Assembly: GCA_020252485.1 (NCBI GenBank)
Contig: JADCCX010000056.1
Span: 29,578-93,577, forward strand
DNA length: 64,000 bases
Reading direction: 5' to 3'
Origin: Methylocystis sp.
Lineage (GTDB): Bacteria > Pseudomonadota > Alphaproteobacteria > Rhizobiales > Beijerinckiaceae
Shown: piece by piece, positions 9,495 through 18,283 of the stretch
Position numbering within the stretch: position 1 is the stretch's first letter
Layout: each line of letters starts with the position of its first letter
Notes under the pieces: model-generated
The model's input: only the letters and a program-made list of their open reading frames with translations
Told to the model about the DNA's origin: nothing
Databases searched by the model: none
Translations under genes and position numbers: made by a program

Positions 9495-10466
9495 ATGAGC
9501 GATGCCGCTGATGCTTTGGAACCCGATCCCCGGTCGCGGGAGCGCAGCTGGACGCTCGATGGAACCCGGTTCAGCGCGCGGGCTCTGGAGCCTGGGCTTC
9601 ACATCGTCGCGACCCCGATCGGCAATCTGGCCGATATCACGCTGCGCGCGCTCGCGGCGCTCGCGGCTGCGGACGCCATTCTCGCCGAGGATACCCGCAT
9701 GGGCCATCGCCTCGCCGATCATTATGGCATCCGCACGCGCATCCGCCGTTTCGATGCCCATGCCAGCGAGGCGGCGGCCGCGGCCATTATCCGGGACCTT
9801 CGCGCCGGGGCGGCGCTAGCCCTCATCAGCGATGCGGGGACGCCGCTGCTCTCCGATCCGGGGTCGGCGCTGGTGCGGCAGGCGGTCGAGGCCGGCATCC
9901 GCATCCATCCGCTGCCGGGAGCATCAGCCCTGCTCGCCGCGCTGGTGACCGCCGGCCTGCCGATCGACCGCTTCTTTTTCGAGGGCTTCCTGCCGCCCAA
10001 GCAGGGGGACCGGCGCCGCAGATTGCGGGAGCTGGCGAGGGCGCCCGGCGCGCTGGTGTTCTATGAAGCGCCGCACCGGGTGCTGGAAGCGCTGGCCGAC
10101 ATTGAGGCCATTCTGGGCCAGCGGACCATCGCGGCGGCGCGGGAGCTGACCAAGCTGCATGAAGCCATCGTCCGCGGCCCGGCTGCCGATGTCCGCCGCC
10201 ATTTCGAGGAGCAGGCGCCGCGCGGCGAATTCGTGCTCGTCGTCGCGCCCCCCGATGGCGCTGATGACGCCGCAGACCGCGATCCGGACGAGCGGCTTCG
10301 TTCCCTGATCGGCGCCATGTCGGTGAAGGACGCGGCGGCGGTCGTGGCGTCGGAACTGGGTCTGCCGCGGCGCGATGTCTATGCGCGGGCGCTGCTCCTC
10401 CAGGCATCGGGAGGCCCTCAACCGAAAGAGCGGCGGCAGAGGGACGATGACGAACCGCAGCGGTGA
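9495..10466 (+). CDS. rsmI: 16S rRNA (cytidine(1402)-2'-O)-methyltransferase
   Basis: RsmI methylates the ribose 2'-OH of C1402 in the decoding centre of 16S rRNA, using S-adenosylmethionine. The 323 residues include the tetrapyrrole-methylase fold signatures IVATPIGNLADITLRAL (about 36-52), LAEDTRMGHRL, ALISDAGTPLLSDPG (about 110-124), PLPGASALLAAL and FFFEGFLPPKQGDRR. The ATG at 9495 leaves about 35 residues before the domain. It is divergent from the lipoprotein gene across 122 bp and overlaps yraN by 20 bp. Confidence 0.95.
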   Translation: MSDAADALEPDPRSRERSWTLDGTRFSARALEPGLHIVATPIGNLADITLRALAALAAADAILAEDTRMGHRLADHYGIRTRIRRFDAHASEAAAAAIIRDLRAGAALALISDAGTPLLSDPGSALVRQAVEAGIRIHPLPGASALLAALVTAGLPIDRFFFEGFLPPKQGDRRRRLRELARAPGALVFYEAPHRVLEALADIEAILGQRTIAAARELTKLHEAIVRGPAADVRRHFEEQAPRGEFVLVVAPPDGADDAADRDPDERLRSLIGAMSVKDAAAVVASELGLPRRDVYARALLLQASGGPQPKERRQRDDDEPQR

Positions 10467-10827
10467 GGACCGCAAACGCAGCCTCGCCTTTCTGGCGGGC
10501 CTTGATGCCGAGAGGCTGGCTCTGCTTGTCATGGTCATGAAAGGCTATTGGCCGCTGGCGCGCCGCTATCTGACGCATGCCGGCGAAATCGATCTGATCA
10601 TGCAGCGGGGCAAGACGATCGTCGCCGTCGAAGTGAAGGCGCGGGCGACGCTGGAGGCGGCCGAACGCACCTTCACGCATGCCAAGCTGAAGCGCATCGG
10701 CGCCGCGCTGGCGGCCTTCCGGGCAGAACGGCGATTGGACGATCGCTATGTCTTCCGCTGCGATGCGGTTTTCATTGCGCCTCGCCGCTGGCCGCGGCAC
10801 GTCGTCAATGCGGGACCGCTGGAGTGA
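10447..10827 (+). CDS. yraN: YraN family (UPF0102) endonuclease-like protein
   Basis: This 126-residue protein belongs to the UPF0102 group, a small fold of the Holliday-junction-resolvase/restriction-endonuclease type with no settled function. Family features seen are AERLALLVMVMKGYWPLARRY, AGEIDLI (D at about 47) and VAVEVKAR (the E-x-K pair at about 59-61), matching the catalytic D...E-x-K pattern. The start was chosen at the internal ATG at 10447 because upstream codons read through the end of rsmI and are not conserved-looking. The 20-bp overlap with rsmI suggests coupled translation. Confidence 0.9.
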   Translation: MTNRSGEDRKRSLAFLAGLDAERLALLVMVMKGYWPLARRYLTHAGEIDLIMQRGKTIVAVEVKARATLEAAERTFTHAKLKRIGAALAAFRAERRLDDRYVFRCDAVFIAPRRWPRHVVNAGPLE

Positions 10828-10855
10828 CGGCCGACGCTTTGACGGCGCAGGGCTG

Positions 10856-11046
10856 TGAACCCGGCTTAACGATTGCCTCCACGAGCGCCCATCCCGCCCC
10901 TTGCGGGGCGGGCGGCCGAGCGCAGCGAGGCCGGGTGGGGGGAATTTTCTCATTGTCACCCCCATGATCACCCCTCCCCGGCGGCTTTCGCCGCCGACCC
11001 TCCCCGTCAAGGGGAGGGATGGAGCCCGCATGTTAATCCGGATTCA
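10856..11046. repeat. Intergenic repeat copy A (191 bp) with terminal inverted repeats and three hairpins
   Basis: The ends are TGAACCCGGCTTAACG (10856-10871) and, read inward from the other side, TGAATCCGGATTAACA, so they form a degenerate terminal inverted repeat. Inside are three GC-rich hairpins: CCCGCCCC/GGGGCGGG with loop TTGC, CGGCGGC/GCCGCCG with loop TTTC, and CCCTCCCC/GGGGAGGG with loop GTCAA. The same order and most of the sequence recur at 60310-60500, and in reverse at 34335-34556. It fills most of the 298-bp yraN-gshB gap. Confidence 0.85.
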
Positions 11047-11125
11047 TGAGCCCTGCATGACAGCGCCAGTCTCTTGACGTGATCGGCGGTCTGCCCGCAG
11101 ATCATGCCGCCTGCAAGGAAGCATC

Positions 11126-12070
11126 ATGCCGCTGACCGTCGCCGTCCAGATGGACCCTATCGCCCACATCAACATCCGGGGCGATTCCACCTTCGCGCTG
11201 CTTCTGGAGGCAGCGGCCCGTGGTCACCTTTTGCTGTTCTACACGCCCGACAGCCTCTACATGCGCGATGGATTTGTCTCCGCGCGGATGCAGCCGCTGC
11301 AGGTGCGCGATGTCGAGGGCGACCACTTCACCCTGGGCGAGCCCGCCATCATTGAATTCGAGAGCGTGGATGTTGTCCTGATGCGTCAGGACCCGCCTTT
11401 CGATATGGCCTACATCACCGCAACACATCTTCTGGAGCGCGTGCAGCCCAGGACTCTGGTCGTCAATGACCCGGCGCATGTCCGCAATGCGCCCGAGAAA
11501 ATCATGGTGACGCTCTTTCCCGAACTGATGCCGCCAACGCTGATCTCACGCGATCGTCAGGTGATCGAAGCCTTCCGCAAGGAGCATGGATCGATCGTCA
11601 TGAAGCCGCTCTACGGCAATGGCGGCGCCAGCATTTTCAAGGTTTCGCCGGACGATCCCAATTTCGGGCCGCTCTGCGACATGTTCATGGCGCTCTCCCG
11701 CGAGCCCTGGATGATCCAGCGGTTCCTGCCGCAGGTGTCGGAGGGCGACAAGCGCATCATCCTGGTCGATGGGGTGGCCATGGGGGCGGTCAACCGGGTG
11801 CCGCAGCCGGGTGATATCCGCGCCAATATGGTGCGCGGCGGCGCGGCCGAAACCACGATGCTGTCTCCCCGGGAGCAGGAAATCTGCGCCAGGATCGGCC
11901 CGGCTTTGCGGGAGCGGGGATTGCTGTTTGCGGGCATCGACGTGATCGGCGGCAATCTGACCGAGATCAACGTGACGTCGCCCACGGGCGTCCGCGCCAT
12001 CCAGCGCCTTGGCGGGCCCGATCTCGCCGTCGCCATCTGGGATGCGATTGAGAGGAAGCGCGCGGGCTGA
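11126..12070 (+). CDS. gshB: Glutathione synthetase
   Basis: GshB is the ATP-grasp ligase that joins gamma-glutamylcysteine and glycine to form glutathione in the cytoplasm. The 314 residues match the usual length. Visible features are the N-terminal [39 protein letters not shown], the ATP-grasp loop [16 protein letters not shown], and [21 protein letters not shown] near the C-terminus, where magnesium and glycine-rich-loop contacts lie. It follows rsmI-yraN in the common alphaproteobacterial order but is separated from them by repeat copy A, so it may have its own promoter (a TTGACG element lies near 11073). Confidence 0.95.
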   Translation: MPLTVAVQMDPIAHINIRGDSTFALLLEAAARGHLLLFYTPDSLYMRDGFVSARMQPLQVRDVEGDHFTLGEPAIIEFESVDVVLMRQDPPFDMAYITATHLLERVQPRTLVVNDPAHVRNAPEKIMVTLFPELMPPTLISRDRQVIEAFRKEHGSIVMKPLYGNGGASIFKVSPDDPNFGPLCDMFMALSREPWMIQRFLPQVSEGDKRIILVDGVAMGAVNRVPQPGDIRANMVRGGAAETTMLSPREQEICARIGPALRERGLLFAGIDVIGGNLTEINVTSPTGVRAIQRLGGPDLAVAIWDAIERKRAG

Positions 12071-12077
12071 GGCGGCT

Positions 12078-13067
12078 CTAACGCGGCAGGCTGATCTCCT
12101 CAAGGATCGGGCGAAGGCCATTCGCTTCGATAATGCTGCTGAAGCTGCGCGGCGAGACAAACTCCCGCCTGAACCAGGGGAACAGGCGGGGGTCGAAGAT
12201 GGCGCTCAGCCAGTCGATCACCTTGGCGATGCGCGGCGTGCTGCGCGCATCTTCATGGAAGCAAAGCCAGACATCGAGTTCATGGCGGACGGGAACGGAG
12301 AGCGCCTGAACCTTTGTGCCCAGTCCGAAGATGTAGCTCGGTAAGAAGCCGATCCCCAGGCCGTTCTCGATGGTCAGGTAATGCGCCGTGCTGTTGCGCA
12401 TGACGATGTACTGCGACTGGGCGAGAGGCGCGCCAACCACTTTTTCGATCAATTGCCTGTCGCTGGATTGCGGGCTGAGATGAAACACGAAGGTGTGGTT
12501 GGCCAGAGCGGCCATTTCTTTCGGCTCGCCGTGCTTCTCGATGTAGGATGGCGCCGCTGCCAGCACGAGATGAAGCCTGCCCAGCTTGACGCGCTTGATG
12601 TTGGGAAGGGTCGGTTCGATCACCTGAAGCGCGAGATCGACATCGAAGCGGCGAAAGTCCGCCAGCGCCATGCTGGGATGCAGGCGAATCGAAATCCCGG
12701 GGTGATGCCGGTTGAAGGCGCGAAGCTGCGGCGAAATCCAGAAGGTGCCGAGGCCCTCGGTCGTGGCCAGCAACACCTCGCCCTCGGTTTCGTTGTTCAG
12801 GGATTTCCCCAGCCGCATGATATTGGCCGCGATCACCTCGATCTTGCGGGCCTCTTCAAGGATGATCTGCCCCTCGCGTGTCGGGATCACGCCGTCGGGG
12901 GTGCGGTGAAAGATGATGAAGCCGAGCCTCTCCTCCAAGGCGTCGATCTGGTGCTGAAGCTTCCGGAAGCCGCTGCCGGTGTCGCGCATCGCACCGCGGA
13001 AACTGCGCTCCTTCGCGATCACCGATGCGCTGGCGATGCCCTGAAGAATGACGGAGAGATCCTTCAT
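12078..13067 (-). CDS. LysR-family transcriptional regulator
   Basis: The 329-residue protein has a LysR N-terminal winged helix (about residues 8-66). The usual helix-turn-helix is somewhat unusual, reading RSFRGAMRDTGSGFRKLQHQ rather than a canonical AA-LxxSQPA. It is followed by the linker helix and a periplasmic-binding-like effector domain from about residue 95 (GEVLLATTEGLGTFWISPQL). The ligand is unknown. It is divergent from a GNAT acetyltransferase across 124 bp containing two palindromes, and LysR proteins commonly regulate the divergent neighbour as well as themselves. It converges on gshB with only 7 bp between. Confidence 0.85.
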   Translation of the reverse strand: MKDLSVILQGIASASVIAKERSFRGAMRDTGSGFRKLQHQIDALEERLGFIIFHRTPDGVIPTREGQIILEEARKIEVIAANIMRLGKSLNNETEGEVLLATTEGLGTFWISPQLRAFNRHHPGISIRLHPSMALADFRRFDVDLALQVIEPTLPNIKRVKLGRLHLVLAAAPSYIEKHGEPKEMAALANHTFVFHLSPQSSDRQLIEKVVGAPLAQSQYIVMRNSTAHYLTIENGLGIGFLPSYIFGLGTKVQALSVPVRHELDVWLCFHEDARSTPRIAKVIDWLSAIFDPRLFPWFRREFVSPRSFSSIIEANGLRPILEEISLPR

Positions 13068-13081
13068 ACGGAAATATCCTT

Positions 13082-13107
13082 CACATATGTGTTTTCATTG
13101 TGAAAAC
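13082..13107. promoter_or_regulatory. Adjacent palindromes in the LysR/GNAT divergent region
   Basis: CACATATGTG (13082-13091) is a perfect 10-bp palindrome. It runs directly into GTTTTCA-TTG-TGAAAAC (13091-13107), a perfect 7-bp inverted repeat. Both lie just upstream of the LysR gene start. A dyad of the T-N11-A type is what LysR proteins usually bind, so this is the likely operator. Assignment is by position only. Confidence 0.5.
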
Positions 13108-13191
13108 GCAGTGTTGCTGAACAAGAAACACATGAAAGGCTGCAATAAATTAATGATCCGTTAACTTTGTCGTCCCTTAAAGGAGTGAAAA

Positions 13192-14055
13192 ATGCGTGAT
13201 TTAGTGACCAACGGGGCAATTGATCGGGAAACTACAGCGAAAGCGGGCCAAACTCCCGACAATGAGAGCGCGATAGCCTTTTTCAATGGCAAAGGCCACA
13301 CGCCGGAGTACGATACCTACGACCCTCTGGATGCAGGAAAATCCGGTTACACCATCAAGGTCGTACGTGATTTTGAAGATATGGCCAAGGTCTTCGCCAT
13401 CCGGGGATCCGCCTGTTTTTCGGATCCGGAGCATCTTTACGCCAAGCACTTCGATGGGAATGACTTTTCCTCTACGCATCTGCTGGGCTTCATCGACGGA
13501 GAGCCGGTCGGCACGATCCGCATCCGCTACTTCTCGGATTTCACCCGGATCGAACGGCTGACTGTCCGGCCGACGCACCGCAAATCCCGCATTTCCTTCA
13601 AGCTCGCCAAGGCCGCTTTCGCCTGGTGCCGCGACAAGGGATATACAACCGTCGGAGGCGTGGCGCGCAGTGAACTCATTCCCTTCTGGACGATGCTTGG
13701 CTTCCGCCTGACCGAGGGCAAGGACCCGATCTACATCTACGGCCTGCCGCATTTCGATATCACGCTGAAGCTGGAGCCCGAGGAGGGCGCGATCAAACAT
13801 ATGACGGACACGATGGTTCTGCTGCGCTCGGAAGGCCGCTGGCACGAGGCTGGCCATCACGAGAAGATCAATGTCACGGCGCCAACCGAGGTCGCGGCGC
13901 CGCCGCCCATGGTGCGGCGCGCCCGCCGTCCGGCGGATGTGGCGGCCCGGCTGGCCGAACGCCGCGACCGCGGGCCCGCCGCCTTGATCGCGCCTGAGGC
14001 GCCAGCTTCCCGTGATGCGGCCAAAGCCACCAGAGAGGTCCACACGCCGCATTGA
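13192..14055 (+). CDS. GNAT-family N-acetyltransferase
   Basis: The 287-residue protein has a GNAT fold from about residues 60 to 185: IKVVRDFEDMAKVFAIRGSACF, then LLGFIDGEPVGTIRIRYF (strands 3-4), then ERLTVRPTHRKSRISFKLAKAAFAW (acetyl-CoA pyrophosphate region) and FWTMLGFRLTEG. The substrate is unknown. The N-terminal 55 residues and the last about 90 residues, rich in alanine, arginine and proline, look disordered. The ATG is preceded by AAGGAG at ideal spacing. Divergence from a LysR gene suggests control by it. Confidence 0.8.
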   Translation: MRDLVTNGAIDRETTAKAGQTPDNESAIAFFNGKGHTPEYDTYDPLDAGKSGYTIKVVRDFEDMAKVFAIRGSACFSDPEHLYAKHFDGNDFSSTHLLGFIDGEPVGTIRIRYFSDFTRIERLTVRPTHRKSRISFKLAKAAFAWCRDKGYTTVGGVARSELIPFWTMLGFRLTEGKDPIYIYGLPHFDITLKLEPEEGAIKHMTDTMVLLRSEGRWHEAGHHEKINVTAPTEVAAPPPMVRRARRPADVAARLAERRDRGPAALIAPEAPASRDAAKATREVHTPH

Positions 14056-14202
14056 CCGCGGGCGCGAAAACCGGCCTTTCGCCAGCCGCCTGGGGATCGT
14101 CGACCGCCCCTTGGCCACTGGACTCCCTGCGACCTGCTGTTAAGTTGCCCTTTAGCCGCGCCCGGGCGTGTTGTCCCGGGCCGGACAGGGAGCGATTGAA
14201 AC

Positions 14203-15810
14203 ATGTTGAAGAAGCTTATCGCAGCAGCCAGTCTGGCGGCGCTCGTGGCCGGCGCCGGGGCGGCCAACGCCCAGCAGACGCTGCGTTACGCCTTTCAGGG
14301 CAACCTCAACACGCTGGATCCGCATAGCCTCAATGAGACCACGACGCTCGGCCTCCAGGGCAACGTCTATGAGGGCCTGACGGCGCGCGACAAGGACCTC
14401 AGGATCGTCCCGGGCCTCGCCGAGCGCTGGGAGGTTCTCGATAACGGCCTGCGCTGGCGCTTCTACCTGCGCAAGGGCGTCAAGTTCCACAACGGCAACG
14501 ATTTCAATGCCGATGACGTGGTGTTCTCCACCGCCCGCACGCTCGCCCGCAACTCGCAGCTCGCCGTCCGCCTGCCGCGCGACATCGAGGCCGTGAAGGT
14601 CGACGACTACACAGTCGATTTCAAGCTGAAGACGCCCAACCCCATCCTGCATTATTCCTGGGACACCTGGTATATGATGGACAAGGAATGGACCGAGGCG
14701 AACAACGCCACGCAGCCTTCCGCTCCGCAGGATCCGACCCCCTCCTTCGCCGTGCTGAACGCCAACGGCACCGGCGCGTTCCGCATCAGCGAGCATCAGC
14801 TTGGCGTGCGCACCGTCTTCGAGAAGAACCCGAACTGGTGGCAAAAGTCCGAGCATAACCTTGACCGGGTGATCTTCACGCCGATCACCTCGGCGCCAAC
14901 ACGCGTGGCGGCGCTGCTCTCGGGCGAAGTCGATATCATCGATCCGGTGCCGCTGCAGGACGTGGCCCGCATCAACGCGAGCCCGAATGCACGCGTGCTG
15001 GAGGGCCCGGAGATCCGCACGATCTACATGGGTTTCGACCAGATGCGTCCCGAGCTGACGGCATCATCGGTCAAGGGCAAGAACCCGTTCAAGGATATGC
15101 GCGTCCGCAAGGCGTTCTATCAGGCAGTCGAAATTGAGGCGATCAAGCGCCAGGTCATGCGCAATGCCGCCACGCCGGCTTCTTCGCTGATCTCGCCCCT
15201 GCTCTTCCCGCAGGTGTCGCAGATCCAGCGCCATCCGTTCGATGTCGCCGCCGCCAACAAGCTGCTCGATGAGGCGGGTTACCCGCGCGGCGCCGATGGA
15301 ACGCGGTTCGAGGTGGATCTCGATTGCCCGAACGACCGCTACGTCAACGACGGCCCGATCTGCCAGGCGGTCACCGCGATGCTCGCGCGCATCGGCATCA
15401 AGATCAACCTGCTCGCCGTGCCGCGCGCGCAGTTCTTCGCCAAGGCCAACTCGCCCGTCTTCAACACGCCGTTCTATCTGCTTGGCTGGACGCCCGGCAC
15501 GATGGACGCGCATAACGTGCTGAATGACCTGATGATGTGCCGCACGCCGGATGGCAGCGGCGGCCGCGGACAGTTCAACAACGGCGGCTATTGCAACCCG
15601 AAGGTGGATGAGCTTGCGCTGAAGGTTCTGGTCGAAATCGATACCGCCAAGCGCGACGCGATGATCCTTGAAGCCTTCAAGATCCTGCACGAGGATGTGG
15701 GCTACATTCCGCTGCACCAGCAGGCGCTTGCCTGGGGCGTGTCGAAGAACGTCGATATCGTCCAGCGCGCCGACAACCAGCCCCTCTTCTACTGGGCGAC
15801 CAAGAAGTAA
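14203..15810 (+). CDS. ABC transporter substrate-binding protein, peptide/SBP_bac_5 family
   Basis: This 535-residue periplasmic protein starts with a Sec signal peptide (MLKKLIAAASLAALVAGAGA, cleavage after ANA near residue 23) and continues as an SBP family 5 protein, the class that binds di/oligopeptides, nickel or glycosides. Typical segments are TLDPHSLNETTTLGLQGNVYEGL, WRFYLRKGVKFHNGNDFNADDVVFS and NPFKDMRVRKAFYQAVE. The true ligand cannot be read from sequence. It is the first gene of the importer cluster, followed after a hairpin by two permeases, and has a paralogue at 18284. Confidence 0.9.
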   Translation: MLKKLIAAASLAALVAGAGAANAQQTLRYAFQGNLNTLDPHSLNETTTLGLQGNVYEGLTARDKDLRIVPGLAERWEVLDNGLRWRFYLRKGVKFHNGNDFNADDVVFSTARTLARNSQLAVRLPRDIEAVKVDDYTVDFKLKTPNPILHYSWDTWYMMDKEWTEANNATQPSAPQDPTPSFAVLNANGTGAFRISEHQLGVRTVFEKNPNWWQKSEHNLDRVIFTPITSAPTRVAALLSGEVDIIDPVPLQDVARINASPNARVLEGPEIRTIYMGFDQMRPELTASSVKGKNPFKDMRVRKAFYQAVEIEAIKRQVMRNAATPASSLISPLLFPQVSQIQRHPFDVAAANKLLDEAGYPRGADGTRFEVDLDCPNDRYVNDGPICQAVTAMLARIGIKINLLAVPRAQFFAKANSPVFNTPFYLLGWTPGTMDAHNVLNDLMMCRTPDGSGGRGQFNNGGYCNPKVDELALKVLVEIDTAKRDAMILEAFKILHEDVGYIPLHQQALAWGVSKNVDIVQRADNQPLFYWATKK

Positions 15811-15837
15811 GGCAGCCGTCAGGTTCGCTCGAACAGG

Positions 15838-15863
15838 CATGCCCGGCGCTTTTGCCGGGCATG
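15838..15863 (+). promoter_or_regulatory. Intercistronic hairpin between binding-protein and permease genes
   Basis: A perfect 10-bp stem (CATGCCCGGC, loop GCTTTT, GCCGGGCATG) lies between the solute-binding-protein gene and the permease genes, without a following T-run. Such hairpins often stabilise the upstream mRNA or partly stop transcription, keeping the binding protein in excess over the membrane parts. Confidence 0.6.
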
Positions 15864-15945
15864 TGCGTTTCAGAGCTGACAGGCAGCTCCGGATTTTCAC
15901 ATCAAACGCCTGTCCCTTTGTGCGTTCACGGCCTAGAAAGGCATT

Positions 15946-16923
15946 ATGCTCGCATTCATCATCCGGCGCATGGCGCAATCGGTGGTCGTCCTCCTGACGG
16001 TGGCGTTGATCGCCTTTGCGCTGTTCCGCTTCGTTGGTGATCCGACCCAGCAGATGGTCAGCCAGGATACCTCGGTCGAAGAGCGCATGCAGATCCGCAA
16101 GGATCTGGGCCTTGATGATCCCGTGCCGCTGCAGTTCCTGCGCTTCATCGGCAATGCCGCCCGCTTCGAGTTCGGCGTGAGCTATCAGAACAAGCAGCCG
16201 GTTGCGAAGCTGATCGCCGAGCGTTTTCCGGCCACCATGGAGCTGGCGCTGGCCTCCGCCTTGTTCGCGCTGTTCGTCGGGATACCGATGGGCGTCTTTA
16301 CGGGGCTTTATCCCAACAGCGTGGTGTCCAAGCTGTTCCAGATGATCTCGCTGATCGGCGTTTCCCTGCCGACCTTCCTGATCGGCATCCTGCTGATCTT
16401 CGTCTTCTCCGTGTCGCTCGGCTGGCTGCCCTCCTTCGGGCGGCAGGGCGTGGTTAAATTAGGCAGCTGGACAACCAGCTTTCTCACGCTGGAGGGCTGG
16501 CGGTCGCTGGTGATGCCAGCGATCACGCTCGGTCTTTTCCAGATGACGCTGATCATGCGGCTGGTGCGCTCCGAAATGCTGGAGGTCATGCGCACTGAAT
16601 ACATCCGCTTCGCCCGCGCACGAGGCCTCAGCTCCCGCTCGATCAATTTCCGTCATGCGCTGAAGAACACGCTGATCCCGGTGATCACCATCACCGGCCT
16701 GCAGCTGGGCTCGATCATCGCCTTCGCGATCATCACTGAGACGGTGTTCCAGTGGCCCGGCATGGGACTCCTGTTCCTGCAGGCGGTGCAGACAGTCGAT
16801 ATCCCGATCATGGCCGCCTACCTGCTGCTGGTGGCCACGCTTTACGTGGTCATCAACCTCATCGTCGACCTGCTGTACTCGGCCGTGGATCCCCGCATCC
16901 GCATCTCCGGCAAGGCGGCCTGA
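15946..16923 (+). CDS. ABC transporter permease, DppB/OppB type
   Basis: This 325-residue inner-membrane permease has about six transmembrane segments and is one half of the channel of a peptide/nickel-type importer. The first helix is MLAFIIRRMAQSVVVLLTVALIAF. The N-terminal QQMVSQDTSVEERMQIRKDLGLDDP is characteristic of the DppB group. The EAA loop that contacts the ATPase is EYIRFARARGLSSRSINFRHALKN, near residues 212-235. It is 3 bp upstream of the DppC-type gene, so they form a heterodimer encoded in one transcript. Confidence 0.93.
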   Translation: MLAFIIRRMAQSVVVLLTVALIAFALFRFVGDPTQQMVSQDTSVEERMQIRKDLGLDDPVPLQFLRFIGNAARFEFGVSYQNKQPVAKLIAERFPATMELALASALFALFVGIPMGVFTGLYPNSVVSKLFQMISLIGVSLPTFLIGILLIFVFSVSLGWLPSFGRQGVVKLGSWTTSFLTLEGWRSLVMPAITLGLFQMTLIMRLVRSEMLEVMRTEYIRFARARGLSSRSINFRHALKNTLIPVITITGLQLGSIIAFAIITETVFQWPGMGLLFLQAVQTVDIPIMAAYLLLVATLYVVINLIVDLLYSAVDPRIRISGKAA

Positions 16924-16926
16924 ATC

Positions 16927-17901
16927 ATGGCGATGACGACGGAGAATGCGAAAGTCCCGGCCGCCGCCTGTGCGCCGCAGGCGGCGGCGCCATCGGCCAT
17001 CGCCCGCTTCCTCGATTCGGACATCTGGTATTCCTTCACCCGCTCCAAAGTGACGATGCTGGCCGCCGCGATCACGGCGCTGCTCATCCTGAGCGCCGTG
17101 CTGGCGCCGTGGATCGCGCCCAACAACCCGCTCGACCTGCAGACGCTGAGCCTGATGGATGGCTCGAAACCGCCCGTCTGGTCAGCGGACGGCGAGTGGA
17201 AGTTTCCACTCGGCACCGATCAGCAGGGCCGCTGCGTGCTGTCGTCGATCCTCTATGGCATGCGCATCTCGCTCATCGTCGGCTTCCTCGGCGTGCTGCT
17301 CGCCGCCACGATCGGCATCGTGCTGGGGCTGATCGCCGGCTATTTCGGCGGCAAGGTGGATTCGATCATCATGCGCGCGGCGGATGTGCAGCTGACCTTC
17401 CCGCCGATCCTGGTGGCGCTTCTCTTCGACGGCACGATGCGGGCGCTGTTCGGGACGCAGAAATCGGAATCCCTGATCTTCTGGGTGCTGGTGATCTCCA
17501 TCGGCCTGTCGTTCTGGGTCCAATACGCCCGCACGGTGCGCGGCTCGACGATGGTGGAGCGCAACAAGGATTATGTGCATGCGGCGCGGCTGATCGGGCT
17601 GTCGAAGCCGACGATCCTCTTCCGCCATGTGCTACCGAATGTCATGGGGCCGGTGCTGGTGATCGCCACGATCAATCTCGCGGTCGCCATCATCACCGAG
17701 GCGACGCTGTCGTTCCTGGGCGTCGGCCTGCCGGCGACGGAGCCGTCACTCGGCACGCTCATCCGCGTCGGCAACGAGTTCCTCTTCTCCGGCGAATGGT
17801 GGGTCGTGATTTTCCCCGGGCTGACGCTGGCCGTGCTTGTGCTGGCCGTGAATATGCTCGGCGATTGGCTGAGGGATGCGCTGAACCCGAAGCTGCAATA
17901 G
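16927..17901 (+). CDS. ABC transporter permease, DppC/OppC type
   Basis: The 324-residue partner permease has the OppC_N region (about 30-90: FTRSKVTMLAAAITALLILSAVLAPWIAP) and a BPD_transp_1 core with the EAA loop at about 215-235 (KDYVHAARLIGLSKPTILFRHVLPN). PLGTDQQGRCVLSSILYGMR is the conserved DppC periplasmic segment. No ATP-binding subunit gene (DppD/F) follows; instead there is a 382-bp gap and a second binding-protein gene, so the ATPases must come from elsewhere. Confidence 0.93.
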   Translation: MAMTTENAKVPAAACAPQAAAPSAIARFLDSDIWYSFTRSKVTMLAAAITALLILSAVLAPWIAPNNPLDLQTLSLMDGSKPPVWSADGEWKFPLGTDQQGRCVLSSILYGMRISLIVGFLGVLLAATIGIVLGLIAGYFGGKVDSIIMRAADVQLTFPPILVALLFDGTMRALFGTQKSESLIFWVLVISIGLSFWVQYARTVRGSTMVERNKDYVHAARLIGLSKPTILFRHVLPNVMGPVLVIATINLAVAIITEATLSFLGVGLPATEPSLGTLIRVGNEFLFSGEWWVVIFPGLTLAVLVLAVNMLGDWLRDALNPKLQ

Positions 17902-18283
17902 CGGGCGGAGTGGGACCGTCCTTGCGAGGAGCGAAAGCGACGAAGCAATGACGGAAAGGCAAAGTTTTCTCCGTTAAAGGTCGGACGGGAAAGCCCGCCC
18001 CTCGCCCGACCAGCCCTCAGCTTTCCTTGAAGCCGTAGTCGGGGATGCCCTGCTCCGCGAGGTCGTGGCACAGCAGGCAAAGGCGCAGCAGGCAATGTGA
18101 ATCGAGAAGTCGAAGGGCAATGCGAGCCTGAAACCCTTCCCTTCCCCGGGATCACGCCTGTCCTTGTGTCTGACGACGCGATGATCGCCTGGCCGATGCC
18201 CTCCCCCCGTGACATTGCCGTTTGCCGCGCTACTGTAGATGCCTTGGCTGCAGGTGCAGCCTGATCCTATCAGGAGAAAAACC
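17902..18283. other. Intergenic region with a short palindromic element
   Basis: This 382-bp gap contains 17916-17954, whose ends form an imperfect inverted repeat (CCGTCCTTGC at the left, GCAATGACGG at the right). The interior GAGGAGCGAAAGCGACGAA resembles short palindromic elements I recall as common between genes in Hyphomicrobiales. A minus-strand frame open at 18017-18151 has no start codon and I do not call it a gene. The last part carries the ribosome-binding site AGGAGA (18272-18277) of the next gene. Confidence 0.5.

Noticed and set aside
9826..11031. A 401-codon minus-strand frame running through repeat A, yraN and rsmI
   Set aside because: It crosses two conserved genes and a non-coding repeat; no domain is visible.
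18017..18151. A 44-codon minus-strand frame ending in a protein-like CHDLAEQGIPDYGFKES
   Set aside because: No start codon exists between its stops and I recognise no family. It may be a gene remnant, but chance openness in GC-rich DNA is enough to explain it.
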